Below, piece by piece: positions 1-8,122 of a stretch of DNA of 35,904 bases (positions within the stretch are counted from its first letter, which is position 1; each line of letters begins with the position of its first letter). The DNA is taken from assembly GCA_019423835.1 (NCBI GenBank), contig JAHZAR010000008.1:13872-49775 (forward strand), written 5' to 3'. A program made the position numbers and the translations under genes. Under the pieces are notes generated by a model that was not told the DNA's origin, did no database searches, and was given only the letters and a program-made list of their open reading frames with translations. The DNA comes from Clostridiales bacterium (lineage in GTDB: Bacteria > Bacillota > Clostridia > Lachnospirales > Lachnospiraceae).

Positions 1-80
1 CCTCCGCATCCTGCAATTTTTCCGCTGACCGCAGCCATGTGCCTGGAAACGCCTGCCCCGTGCAGTGTCCGAAACTGAGA

Positions 81-134
81 CAGCGGGGAGCTTCAGCCGG
101 AAACTGGATGGTTTCCTGCGAAGCGTCCCCGCTG
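81..134. terminator. Long intergenic hairpin beyond the TolC-like operon
   Basis: A long inverted repeat lies about 56 bases past the last gene of the efflux operon. CAGCGGGGA (81-89) pairs with TCCCCGCTG (126-134), GCTTC (90-94) with GAAGC (120-124), and GGAAAC (99-104) with GTTTCC (111-116), leaving a 6-base loop and small bulges. It is the best candidate for the operon terminator. The run after it is richer in T on the plus strand (CTTTTC) than on the minus strand, so it may act in both directions or be another structured element. I see no gene in 1-189. Confidence 0.45.
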
Positions 135-189
135 CTTTTCACTTTCCTGATTCTCTCTGAAACTTTCTTTCTCCGTGCTGTCTGTTTCC

Positions 190-1473
190 CTATGAACCGG
201 ATGTGTTCATATATCCGCTCACAGCCCACTGGTAAGTCTCCATGGCCTGGAACAGGGCCATATCGGCTGTCTGCTCCGCCACCTGCTTGCTCAGATAGGT
301 GGACTGTTCCTGCAGATACTCGATATCGCTGGTCATGCCGAGGCTTCGCTTTGTTTCCACGGCAGACATGGTCTGTTCCTCTGTGGCAAGCTCTGCCTGA
401 GCCAGCTGCCAGGCAATCTGCTTCTGCTTTATGTCGTTATAGAGGTTTGTCATGGTGGCGCTCACCGTCTGCTCCAGATTTTTTACTGTTCTCTCCTGAT
501 TCTTTCTGTCTGTGGAATTTTCCTGCATATTGTTAAGCGCCCGCCGGCTGTACTGGAGATCGTAGTTATTGGCCAGTGCCGTCTGGGTATCCGCCTCCAG
601 ATTAATCTGGGCAATGGAGTCCGCATTGGCATGGGGTACCTCCCTGATCTCCGGCTGCGCATCGTAGCTCCATCCTGTCATCATGCAGAGATTCTGGCGC
701 AGCGTTTCCAGGCTCGCCATGGTTTCCGTCTGCGTAGACTTGATAGACTGAAGATTCTTCTGGGCCTTCAGCACATCTGCCTGGGTTGCCATGCCGATGG
801 AGGCCTGCGTCTCTGTGGCCTTTAAGGCCGCCTCCATAACCTCCACGTTTTTCTGGATCAGGGCCACATTTCCGCGAAGCTGATTGTAGGAGTTAAAGAG
901 GTTCTGGGTGGACACGATGATTCCCTTCTGGTTTTTTATGTGCTGAATTTTTCTCATCTCGCTGTCCACGTAGGAGCTGTCAGCGGAAATATCTGACTTC
1001 AGGGCGCTGTTCTGCGTCATGGCTGCCGCTGACATAAGGGGCGCATATCCGGCCATATAACTGGCAGCCCCTGCCCGAAGCTGCGCAGCAAGGGCCGGAT
1101 TTCCGGCATCCAGCGCCTCCTGCGCCTGATCGCTCAGATCATCGGCCATGGAGCTCAAATCCTCGGCCTGATCTCTCAGATCCTCCGCAGAGTCATACAT
1201 ATCCTGGGCGCTGTCCTTGGCATCCCGGCGTATCCGTGAGGCATCGTCATCATTCTTCGTGTCGTTGTAGGACGCCTGTTCATTCTGGTAATTCGCGTTA
1301 TACTCCTCCACCAGAAGGGACAGCTCATCGTATTCCATTACATTGTCCCTGAGTCTTTCCCAGGTTGCATCGTCATGGGCAAACTGGGGACTTTCAGCCA
1401 AAACCTGCATGGGTGTGGCCGCAAGCGCCGCCGCTGTCAGAAGCGGCAGAACCCTTCTGTATTGTCTGTTCAT
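190..1473 (-). CDS. TolC-like outer-membrane-factor-family protein, second copy
   Basis: This 427-aa protein should be the exported helical component of the RND efflux system encoded upstream. The start is the ATG of MNRQYRR, because GGAGGG lies 8-9 bases before it; an upstream in-frame start five codons earlier lacks such a site. Residues 1 to about 27 form a signal peptide (Arg-rich n-region, then a hydrophobic Leu/Ala core, cleavage near VLA-ES). The rest is heptad-rich helix in two related halves separated near a TGWSYD segment, the pattern of the TolC family. The paired protein next door has a matching layout (MEYDEL versus LEYDEL near the N-terminus, MNTSGS versus MMASGS at the end). 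I see no amphipathic beta-strand region like that forming the TolC barrel; the N-terminal insert (about residues 55-130) is acidic and helical. It may form a periplasm-like or wall-spanning tunnel. Confidence 0.8.
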   Translation of the reverse strand: MNRQYRRVLPLLTAAALAATPMQVLAESPQFAHDDATWERLRDNVMEYDELSLLVEEYNANYQNEQASYNDTKNDDDASRIRRDAKDSAQDMYDSAEDLRDQAEDLSSMADDLSDQAQEALDAGNPALAAQLRAGAASYMAGYAPLMSAAAMTQNSALKSDISADSSYVDSEMRKIQHIKNQKGIIVSTQNLFNSYNQLRGNVALIQKNVEVMEAALKATETQASIGMATQADVLKAQKNLQSIKSTQTETMASLETLRQNLCMMTGWSYDAQPEIREVPHANADSIAQINLEADTQTALANNYDLQYSRRALNNMQENSTDRKNQERTVKNLEQTVSATMTNLYNDIKQKQIAWQLAQAELATEEQTMSAVETKRSLGMTSDIEYLQEQSTYLSKQVAEQTADMALFQAMETYQWAVSGYMNTSGS

Positions 1474-1508
1474 TGTTCTTCCCTCCATTTAGTGCGTATC
1501 TGCACACG

Positions 1509-2666
1509 CTAGCTTCCCGACGCCATCATTCCCTTCAATGCCCAGTCATAGTTCTGGATGGCAGAGAACAACTCTGTCTGAGCTGTATCCCTCTCTGATT
1601 TGGCTGTCAGATAGGAGACCTGTGCCTGAAGATAGTCGATCCTGCTCATCATCCCCATGGCATTTTTCTGATCTGCCGCCTGCATGTCGAGAGCGGCTGC
1701 CTGGAAGTTTGCCTCTGCGCCTTCACAGGCCTGCCTTGCGGCTACCGCCTTGGCGTAAAGTCCCTCCATACCTACTGCTATGCTCTGACGCATCTGGGAA
1801 ACATTCCGCTTTTTCGCATTTCTCGAAACAGAGCCGGAAGCTCCTCCCTGTCTGAGACTTATGAAACTGTAGTTGGTCTGAGTAGCCGTCTCTGTGTCAG
1901 CGGCCAGATTCATACGGTCAACCCTGGCCGGATCCGGCGCCGGAAGGGGAGCAATCTCCGGATCGGTATCCCCGTTCCAGCCGCATGTGATGAGAAGATT
2001 CTGTTTCAGATTTCTGATGGTGGAGTCAAGCTGGACTGCGGCACTCTGGGCCTGAAGCCAGGACTGGTTGGCCTTCAGCACATCCTCTGAAGATGCCATG
2101 CCAAGGCCTGCCTGAGCCGTCACTGCATCGAGCGAGGCCCTCGCCAGCTCCTCATTTTTTTCTGCAAGCTCCTTTCCGGAAACTGCGCTTTGATACTGGA
2201 TCAGAAGATTCTGTGCCAGCATGGTCTGCTGGTTTTTCAGCGCCTTCATGGAACGCTCTGTTGTTCCTGAGAGATCCTCTGTTGACAGCTTGGCTGCCTG
2301 CTTTCTCATGGCCATGGCGGATTCCTTGTAGGACTCATAGAGTGCTCTGGTGGCTTCATCCATGTCATCCTCCTTCAGATCAAGGGCGTCCTCCATCAGC
2401 TCATTGGCATCCTTTCCCAGCTGTCTGGCCGCATCCAGGTTCTGGCTCTGGCTTACAGTCTGAGAGTATGTATTTTTATAGGTTACGTTATAGCGTTCAA
2501 CCAGCTCCGGAAGCTCGTCATACTCGAGAAGCCCGTCATTCAGACTGGCCTCCCTGGCCTCCGATGCCCCGCCGTCTGCCCCGGAGGGGCCGGCTGAGGC
2601 CGCTCCCGGCGCTCCGACTGCCATCAGGATCGCCAGCGCGGCAGCTGCCGCCTGTTTTCGTTTCAT
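1509..2666 (-). CDS. TolC-like outer-membrane-factor-family protein, first copy
   Basis: This 385-aa exported protein is a paralogue of the next gene in the operon, 35 bases downstream. A signal peptide is clear (MKRKQ, then an Ala/Leu-rich core, cleavage near ASA-GP). Two helical repeats follow, each with long coiled-coil segments and the GLGMAS...DVLKA and AMGMMSRIDYLQAQ motifs typical of TolC family helices. A GGAGG site lies 6-7 bases before the ATG. Length is short compared with about 470-490 aa for Gram-negative TolC, and no barrel strands are apparent. Two adjacent non-identical copies suggest a hetero-oligomeric tunnel or specialisation for different pumps. The function follows from the family and from the RND/MFP neighbours; the role in a one-membrane cell is inference. 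Confidence 0.8.
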   Translation of the reverse strand: MKRKQAAAAALAILMAVGAPGAASAGPSGADGGASEAREASLNDGLLEYDELPELVERYNVTYKNTYSQTVSQSQNLDAARQLGKDANELMEDALDLKEDDMDEATRALYESYKESAMAMRKQAAKLSTEDLSGTTERSMKALKNQQTMLAQNLLIQYQSAVSGKELAEKNEELARASLDAVTAQAGLGMASSEDVLKANQSWLQAQSAAVQLDSTIRNLKQNLLITCGWNGDTDPEIAPLPAPDPARVDRMNLAADTETATQTNYSFISLRQGGASGSVSRNAKKRNVSQMRQSIAVGMEGLYAKAVAARQACEGAEANFQAAALDMQAADQKNAMGMMSRIDYLQAQVSYLTAKSERDTAQTELFSAIQNYDWALKGMMASGS

Positions 2667-2736
2667 CGAATCACCTCCGCTGTCTAAAGTTTTATTACTG
2701 AAAGCCGGTCCGCCACTCTATTGTACTACAAGTTCT

Positions 2737-2798
2737 GCCTGGGAATCCTGGAAATATTAAGCAGCTTTTCCAAGATTCCCGGCAGCTGTCTTAGCTGC
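2737..2798 (-). promoter_or_regulatory. Paired hairpins between RND and tolC-like genes
   Basis: The 181-base gap between the RND gene and the first tolC-like gene holds two inverted repeats. In the large one, GGGAATC (2741-2747) pairs with GATTCCC (2774-2780) and TGGAAA (2749-2754) with TTTCCA (2767-2772), with GCC/GGC outside. The small one, GCAGCT (2782-2787) and AGCTGC (2793-2798), abuts it. There is no T-run after either on the minus strand, so they look more like an mRNA-processing or stability element, or a partial attenuator, than a simple terminator. Confidence 0.4.
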
Positions 2799-2847
2799 AC
2801 CTTCCATGTCTGAGACGGCGCAGGCGGCCGGCGGCGGAACTTTATAT

Positions 2848-5800
2848 TTAGTCTACATCCATCTCGTCGTACTTGGGCTTTCTGTTCATCAGCGTGTAGT
2901 AGATCGGCAGCATCAGCAGGGACAGAACCGTGGAGGCCACCAGACCGCCCACGTTTACGAGGGCAAGGCCCTGCATGGTCTCTCCGCTGTCTCCATAGGC
3001 CATTGCCATAGGGATCATGGAAACGACTGTGGTCAGCGTTGTCATAAGGATAGGACGGAGTCTCGTCGCACCGGCTTCCACAAGAGCGGTATCCCGATCC
3101 ATCTCTGCCCGGTACTGGTCAGCGGTATCCACGTAGAGGATACCGGAGTTTACTACGGTACCGAACAGCATCAGGAATCCTAACAGAGATGCCATACTGA
3201 TGCTGGCGTCGGCTAAGAAGAGGAGACCGAAGGCTCCAATCAAGCTGAACGGGATCGTCGTCATAACCATGATGGAGAACTTCGGTGACTCGAACTGAGC
3301 CGCCATCACGACAAATACCAGGAAGATGGCCATGGCGATGGCTCCTCCCAGGGATGCAAACTCCTCGGCCATGCTCTCATCCATGGCATTCTGCGCTCTG
3401 GTCACATTCTCGGTCAGCCTTGGGGCCACCTCCTCGTCGTAAATCTGTTTTTCGATGGCATCCATCTGCTCTTCCTGCGTTCCGTTGACAAAGTCTCCGC
3501 TGATGGTCACCTGATATTCTTTGTCTTTTCTGGTAATGCTCTGGGGGCTGTCCTTGAAGTAAATATCGGCAATATCCGCCAGAGCCACGGAATTTCCGGC
3601 TGCTCCGCTCACCACGATTCCCTTTACCTGGTCAACGGTTTCATACCAGCCGTCCGGGTACTCTACATTGACGCTGACTTCCTCTCCATCCTCATCCAGG
3701 GTTGTCGCCTCGCTTCCGCTCATCATCAGGTACACGTTCTGAGCCACCTGGGACGGCACGAGTCCCTCTGCGGAAGCCTTGATCGGATCGATGTCGATCT
3801 GGATGATAGGAGCGGAGTTTTCCAGAGTGGAGTGTACCTTCGTCACCTCCGGCCTCTGCTTTAAGGCTTCTGTGATCCGGTCGGAAATATCCTTCAGCTC
3901 ATCGTACTGGGTACCCTGGAGAATATACTCTACCCCGTTTCCTGTGCTCATCATACTGGAGCTGGAGCTTACGGACTCAACTGTCACATTCATCTCCGGA
4001 TATCCCGTCAGAAGAGGATTCCACTCCTTCACCACCTCGTCGGTGGAGCGTTTTCTGTCATCTGCCAGGTAAGCGGTGATGGTAGCTGAGGAGCCGCCGG
4101 AAGTGCTGAGACCGCTTGCTCCGTCGGACAGGATGTAGTCCTCCACATCGGGATCAGCCGCCACGTACTCCTCCACCTTTGATACAATTTCATCTGCCTT
4201 CTCAACCGTCAGTCCCGGCCTCAGTTCCATTGTCACCTGAACCGTTCCCTCATCAGAAGCAGGCATCAGCTCCATGCGGATCTGGGTTGCCAGCAGGAAC
4301 GAAACGACAAGCAGGGCAATGCTGGTGAACATAACGGTCTTCTTCTTGGGAAGCAGGAAGCGCAGAAAACTCCTGTACTGATCCTGCATTGCCCGCACTG
4401 CGCCTGACAGAGGAGCCTTTGTCTTTTCAATCGGGCGGTACATGGTATAGCACAGCGGAACCACGGTAATCGCCGAGATAAAAGAAGCAACCATACAGAA
4501 CACAATCGTAAAGCCCAGAGGCTTGAACATCTGCCCGGAAAGTCCCTGAATCATGGCTAACGGAAGGAATACCACGCAGGTTGTAGCTGTACCGCCGAGA
4601 ATCGAGGCGATCATGATTCTTGTTCCTTCAAGCGCCGCATCACGGAAGGAGGTGGCGCCGTTTCCAATCTTCTCTTTTGCCCTGAAGCAGCTCTCCAGGA
4701 TATTGATCGAGTTGTCGACCATCATTCCGACGCCCAGAACAAGGCTTCCCAGGGTAATAACATTCAGGGAAAAGCCCATGGCCTTCATCAATATCAATGC
4801 TGCCAGGATCGAGATCGGGATGGAGGTTCCTACAATCAGGGATGCCTTCACATCTCCAAAGAACAGGTACAGAATTACCATGGAGATAATGACAGCCATT
4901 ACCATGGTTTCCAGAACGCTCTCCAGAGAGGAGTTAATGCTGTCGCTGCTGTCATTAACTATAACGAGTTCCAGGTTCGGATTACTTCGCTTCAAACGCT
5001 CGATGGTGCTGTTTACTGCCTTTGATACCTCTCCGGCGGAGGCCTCCTGCTGCTTTTTAATGCCGAGAGAGATCGTATCTTTGCCATTATAGCGGCCGAT
5101 TCCAGAGGGATCCTCCAGGTTGGAGTATATGTTGGCCACATCCTCCAGGTGAATAACATCCCCGCTTCCCACTGTGATCGGGATGGATTTTAAGCTCTCC
5201 ATCGTGTCGAAGGTGACACCGGCTGACACAGACAGCTTCTGGTTTCCCACGATGGCACTTCCCGTCGGGAGGGAGAAATCGGCAGAGCCGATGGCGGATA
5301 TCAGTGAGTTCATGGTAAGATGGTACTGATCCATCTTTTCGGGAATCAGCTCCACCTTTACATACTGCTCCTGTCCGCCGCTGACATCCACGCTGGCCAC
5401 AGAGGAAATCTTTTCAAACTCAGGTACAATCTTCTCATTGACATAGTTGTAGAGATTGTCGGCCGAATCATCATTGACTGCCAGTGTCATAGTCGCCATG
5501 TCGTTGATGTTGAATTCCACAACCATCGGCTCCTCCGCATCGTCAGGAAGGCTGGCTGTCAGAAGATCCGTCTTTTTCTTTAAATCGTTGTAAGCCTTAT
5601 CCATATCGGTTCCGTACTGGTACTCCAGAAGAACCATGGACATATTTTCCTGTGAGTAGCTGGTCACTGACTTAACGCCGCTCAAGGTTCCTATCTCATC
5701 CTCGATGGGCTTGGTCACCAGCTCGCTCACATCCTCCGGGCCTGCTCCCGGATAGGTGGTGAACACTACCATCATCGGCATCTCCATCTCCGGAATCAGC

Positions 5801-5904
5801 TCCAGCTTGGAGGACAGGACAGAGGAAAGTCCGAATACGATCAGGCAGAGCACTGCCAGGATCGTGGTAATGGGACGTTTCAGGACAAATTTAGTTAAAC
5901 CCAT
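2848..5904 (-). CDS. RND-family efflux transporter (AcrB/SwrC-like)
   Basis: This 1018-aa inner-membrane proton/substrate antiporter is full length for the family. It begins with the usual short cytosolic N-terminus and TM1 (residues about 10-30, FVLKRPITTILAVLCL), then the porter domain with YPGAGPEDVSELVTKPIE (residues 51-68). TM2-TM6 lie around 333-480 and a second half repeats the plan to about residue 1005. In TM4 the proton-relay motif reads GMMVDNS (Asp397-Asn398) where AcrB has Asp-Asp. In TM10 the AcrB Lys is replaced within GTVVNSGILYVD. D-N with no Lys is the arrangement I associate with SwrC-like Gram-positive RND proteins. Its MFP partner is 12 bases upstream. The substrate cannot be read from sequence; toxic amphiphiles or bile-like compounds are plausible but inferred. 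Confidence 0.95.
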   Translation of the reverse strand: MGLTKFVLKRPITTILAVLCLIVFGLSSVLSSKLELIPEMEMPMMVVFTTYPGAGPEDVSELVTKPIEDEIGTLSGVKSVTSYSQENMSMVLLEYQYGTDMDKAYNDLKKKTDLLTASLPDDAEEPMVVEFNINDMATMTLAVNDDSADNLYNYVNEKIVPEFEKISSVASVDVSGGQEQYVKVELIPEKMDQYHLTMNSLISAIGSADFSLPTGSAIVGNQKLSVSAGVTFDTMESLKSIPITVGSGDVIHLEDVANIYSNLEDPSGIGRYNGKDTISLGIKKQQEASAGEVSKAVNSTIERLKRSNPNLELVIVNDSSDSINSSLESVLETMVMAVIISMVILYLFFGDVKASLIVGTSIPISILAALILMKAMGFSLNVITLGSLVLGVGMMVDNSINILESCFRAKEKIGNGATSFRDAALEGTRIMIASILGGTATTCVVFLPLAMIQGLSGQMFKPLGFTIVFCMVASFISAITVVPLCYTMYRPIEKTKAPLSGAVRAMQDQYRSFLRFLLPKKKTVMFTSIALLVVSFLLATQIRMELMPASDEGTVQVTMELRPGLTVEKADEIVSKVEEYVAADPDVEDYILSDGASGLSTSGGSSATITAYLADDRKRSTDEVVKEWNPLLTGYPEMNVTVESVSSSSSMMSTGNGVEYILQGTQYDELKDISDRITEALKQRPEVTKVHSTLENSAPIIQIDIDPIKASAEGLVPSQVAQNVYLMMSGSEATTLDEDGEEVSVNVEYPDGWYETVDQVKGIVVSGAAGNSVALADIADIYFKDSPQSITRKDKEYQVTISGDFVNGTQEEQMDAIEKQIYDEEVAPRLTENVTRAQNAMDESMAEEFASLGGAIAMAIFLVFVVMAAQFESPKFSIMVMTTIPFSLIGAFGLLFLADASISMASLLGFLMLFGTVVNSGILYVDTADQYRAEMDRDTALVEAGATRLRPILMTTLTTVVSMIPMAMAYGDSGETMQGLALVNVGGLVASTVLSLLMLPIYYTLMNRKPKYDEMDVD

Positions 5905-5916
5905 ATGTAAGCCTCC

Positions 5917-7008
5917 TTACTCTGCCGCCTGCTCTGCGGTTTCGTCTGTGGTATTGCCGGCGTCCGCAAGCTCTACCTGGGAGCCCTCGTAAAGCTCTGA
6001 GCTCCATGTGACAATCACCTGATCGTCTGCCGTAAGGCCAGAAACTACCTCTGTTTTTTCTGCATCGAAAATCCCGGTTTCGATGGGAACCTCATGCACC
6101 GTCCCGTTATCATAGGTGTACACGTTCGGCTTTCCGTCGGAATAGTACACGGCATCTGTGGGAACAGTCAGCACATTGTCAGCCCGCTCGGATACGACAG
6201 ACAGCTTTACTCTGGAGCCTGTGGCAAGAGCCTGGGCCTCTGCCAGAGAAGCTTTCACATTGAAAAGGCCTGTGGCATCGTCAATCTTCGTGCTGATCTC
6301 GGAGATAGTTCCCTCATAAACAGTTCCGTTCTTGTCGATCTCCACCGTATCGCCCACATGAAGGCCTCCCACAACCCTCTCTGTCACGGCGAAGTTGACC
6401 TGTCTGGCTCCCTCGCCTGAGATGACACAGATGATGTTCTGGGTGCTCACATTGTCGTGAACCTCCACGCTCACGCTCTCCACTTTTCCTGCAATCGGAG
6501 CCGTGATGGAGCTGTACTCCACCTGGTTGTCGTAGGCAATCTTTGCGGAGTTGTACTGAAGCCTCGCCATCTCGGCGCTGCTCTGGGCCTGCTCATAGGC
6601 CTGCTGGGAGAGGTTCCCGCTCTCAAACAGCACCCGTGAACGCTCCAGCTCCCGGTTCGCATTGTCCAGGCTTACAGCAGCCGTATCCATGCTGTTCTTT
6701 GCCGTATCCACCATTTTTGTGTCAATGTGACAGATGGGCTGTCCCTCTGTCACCACATCCCCGGCCTTCACATACACCTCCGTCACTTCTCCGGCAGCCT
6801 TCGGGATAATGGATGCCATCTCGGAGGGCTCGATGCTCCCTGAAAGATCCGTGTAGATTTCAATGGTCCCCATCTCCGGCTTCGCCACAGACACCACCGG
6901 AACGGCCGCCGAATTCACCTCCTCCTTCGGCTTTAAGAACCGAGGAACAATCATAACCGCTGCCACAGCCACAATCACTGCTGCAATAACAATTTTTGAC
7001 TTCTTCAT
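5917..7008 (-). CDS. RND efflux periplasmic adaptor (membrane-fusion protein)
   Basis: This 363-aa adaptor links the RND pump to the TolC-like components. Residues about 5-22 form an uncleaved signal/anchor helix with no lipobox Cys, so it is membrane-anchored. Residues about 65-95 and 170-200 form the split lipoyl domain (GEVTEVYVKAGDVVTEGQ, then SSITAPIAGKVESV). Between them a short alpha-hairpin (about 100-165) should touch the TolC-like tip. A beta-barrel domain and a membrane-proximal domain follow (VLTVPTDAVYYSDGK). The C-terminus is acidic. The start is supported by AAAGGGAG 8 bases before the ATG. It lies 91 bases downstream of tetR and 12 upstream of the RND gene, in one operon. Confidence 0.93.
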   Translation of the reverse strand: MKKSKIVIAAVIVAVAAVMIVPRFLKPKEEVNSAAVPVVSVAKPEMGTIEIYTDLSGSIEPSEMASIIPKAAGEVTEVYVKAGDVVTEGQPICHIDTKMVDTAKNSMDTAAVSLDNANRELERSRVLFESGNLSQQAYEQAQSSAEMARLQYNSAKIAYDNQVEYSSITAPIAGKVESVSVEVHDNVSTQNIICVISGEGARQVNFAVTERVVGGLHVGDTVEIDKNGTVYEGTISEISTKIDDATGLFNVKASLAEAQALATGSRVKLSVVSERADNVLTVPTDAVYYSDGKPNVYTYDNGTVHEVPIETGIFDAEKTEVVSGLTADDQVIVTWSSELYEGSQVELADAGNTTDETAEQAAE

Positions 7009-7099
7009 GCTGTTATCTCCCTTTGCTTTCTGTCTTTATTTCTATGATGCTGATGCCTGAATGTGCAGACATATCTTTTTATGCGCCCGGCTCCCCCGG

Positions 7100-7768
7100 T
7101 TATGTAGATTTCTGCATACACAGGGAACTGTTTTTCCGGACTGCCCCCCTCATGCTTCCGTATTTGAGAATCTCCATCCTCCGGCTGTAATTCCTCTTGG
7201 CCTCCTCCACGGAAACTCCATCGTAAATTTCCCGGATAGCCATCGCCACCGACGCCATGCCCAGCGTAAACAGGCAGTGGAAATCCTCGAATTCTGAGAA
7301 ATGCATTTTCAGCTGATCGGTATGCTCAAACAGCCAGCGCTCCACCTGCTCTCCCGCCTTTGTGTATTCCTCATTTTTCTTTTTGGAAAGCCTTCCCCCG
7401 AACATATCGTCCGAATTCATATGGAGCATAATGTTCTTGAGGAAATCGAAATTCGGCCTGGAACAGCAGAACCGGAGCATTTCCTGCAGAATGCAGTCCA
7501 TCACCGCAAAGATATCTCCCCCTGTCTTCCTGGCCCTGTCCTTTACGAGAATAATCAGCTTCTTTTGAATATCCTCAAAAATATAGGACACAATATCCCA
7601 TTTATCCTCAAAGTAGGTATAAAAGCTGCCTCTGGAAATATCTGCATTTTTGATAATCTGGTTAATTGAAACCTTATCCATGGTTACTCTGGCGAATTCC
7701 CGGATTGCAGCCTCGCAGATAATTTTTCTCTTTTCCTCCGACAGACGGTAAAAACGCTCTGACGGCAT
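7100..7768 (-). CDS. TetR-family repressor of the RND efflux operon
   Basis: This 222-aa one-component regulator has an N-terminal TetR helix-turn-helix at about residues 10-55, with the family signature INQIIKNADISRGSFYTYFEDK. The C-terminal ligand domain is helical and divergent. It is the first gene of the efflux operon. Two perfect 15-bp palindromes lie in its own promoter about 100 bases upstream, so repression of itself and the pump is very likely, relieved by a pump substrate. The start is uncertain: an in-frame GTG three codons earlier (7777) is also served by GAGGAAAGCAGG. I chose the ATG because AGGGTGA lies 6 bases before it and the HTH then starts at the usual distance. Confidence 0.92.
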   Translation of the reverse strand: MPSERFYRLSEEKRKIICEAAIREFARVTMDKVSINQIIKNADISRGSFYTYFEDKWDIVSYIFEDIQKKLIILVKDRARKTGGDIFAVMDCILQEMLRFCCSRPNFDFLKNIMLHMNSDDMFGGRLSKKKNEEYTKAGEQVERWLFEHTDQLKMHFSEFEDFHCLFTLGMASVAMAIREIYDGVSVEEAKRNYSRRMEILKYGSMRGAVRKNSSLCMQKST

Positions 7769-7865
7769 ATTTCTCACCCTGCTTTCCTCTGTTTCTTCGC
7801 TGTTCCGGAATCCTCTCTGCCGTCCCCCTCTTCCGCCGGACGGAGGGCGCGCAAATAAAACCCCA

Positions 7866-7880
7866 GTGACAACCTGTCAC
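7866..7880. promoter_or_regulatory. TetR operator O1 (downstream palindrome)
   Basis: GTGACAACCTGTCAC is a perfect 6-bp inverted repeat around a 3-base centre. It lies 2 bases downstream of the -10 box of the efflux promoter, over the expected transcription start. The same 15 bases recur at 7889-7903, centres 23 bp apart. This is the size and symmetry expected for a TetR-family dimer site. Assignment to the adjacent TetR is inference from position. Confidence 0.85.
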
Positions 7881-7882
7881 TC

Positions 7883-7911
7883 ATTATAGTGACAACCTGT
7901 CACCATGTCAA
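7883..7911 (-). promoter_or_regulatory. Consensus promoter of the tetR-RND-tolC operon
   Basis: Read on the minus strand, TTGACA (7911-7906), a 17-base spacer and TATAAT (7888-7883) match the sigma-A consensus at every position. The spacer contains a complete palindromic operator and a second copy lies just after the -10. A perfect promoter fully covered by operators suits a tightly repressed, strongly inducible pump. It lies about 115 bases upstream of the tetR start; the leader shows no other clear structure. Confidence 0.85.
7889..7903. promoter_or_regulatory. TetR operator O2 (in the -35/-10 spacer)
   Basis: This is the second identical copy of GTGACAACCTGTCAC, lying within the 17-base spacer between -35 and -10. 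A repressor bound here would directly exclude RNA polymerase. The identity of the two copies, separated by only 8 bases, suggests selection rather than chance. Confidence 0.85.
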
Positions 7912-8003
7912 GAAGGCAGCTGGTGATTTTACAAAATATTCACAATTTCAGAACCTTGGCAGAGGAAACGCCCTGTCCCGGTGGCAGGAGCGCAGACAGA
8001 GCA

Positions 8004-8047
8004 GAAAAAACGCTTTCCATAAGCTGAATCAGCTGTGGAAAGCGTTT
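8004..8047 (-). terminator. Rho-independent terminator of the ispE-gntR-reductase operon
   Basis: AAACGCTTTCCA (8008-8019) pairs perfectly with TGGAAAGCGTTT (8036-8047), with a further AGCTGA/TCAGCT stem inside. On the minus strand the hairpin is followed by TTTTTTCTGCTCT. It sits 75 bases past the reductase stop codon and separates that operon from the efflux promoter. Together with the promoter and operators it accounts for most of the 7769-8122 gap. Confidence 0.85.
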
Positions 8048-8122
8048 CTATCCGGGCAGTCTCTCATTCTATTCACTTTTTCATCCCGCCTCTTCCGGCA
8101 GGATGGGGACGAAACCCAGTCC

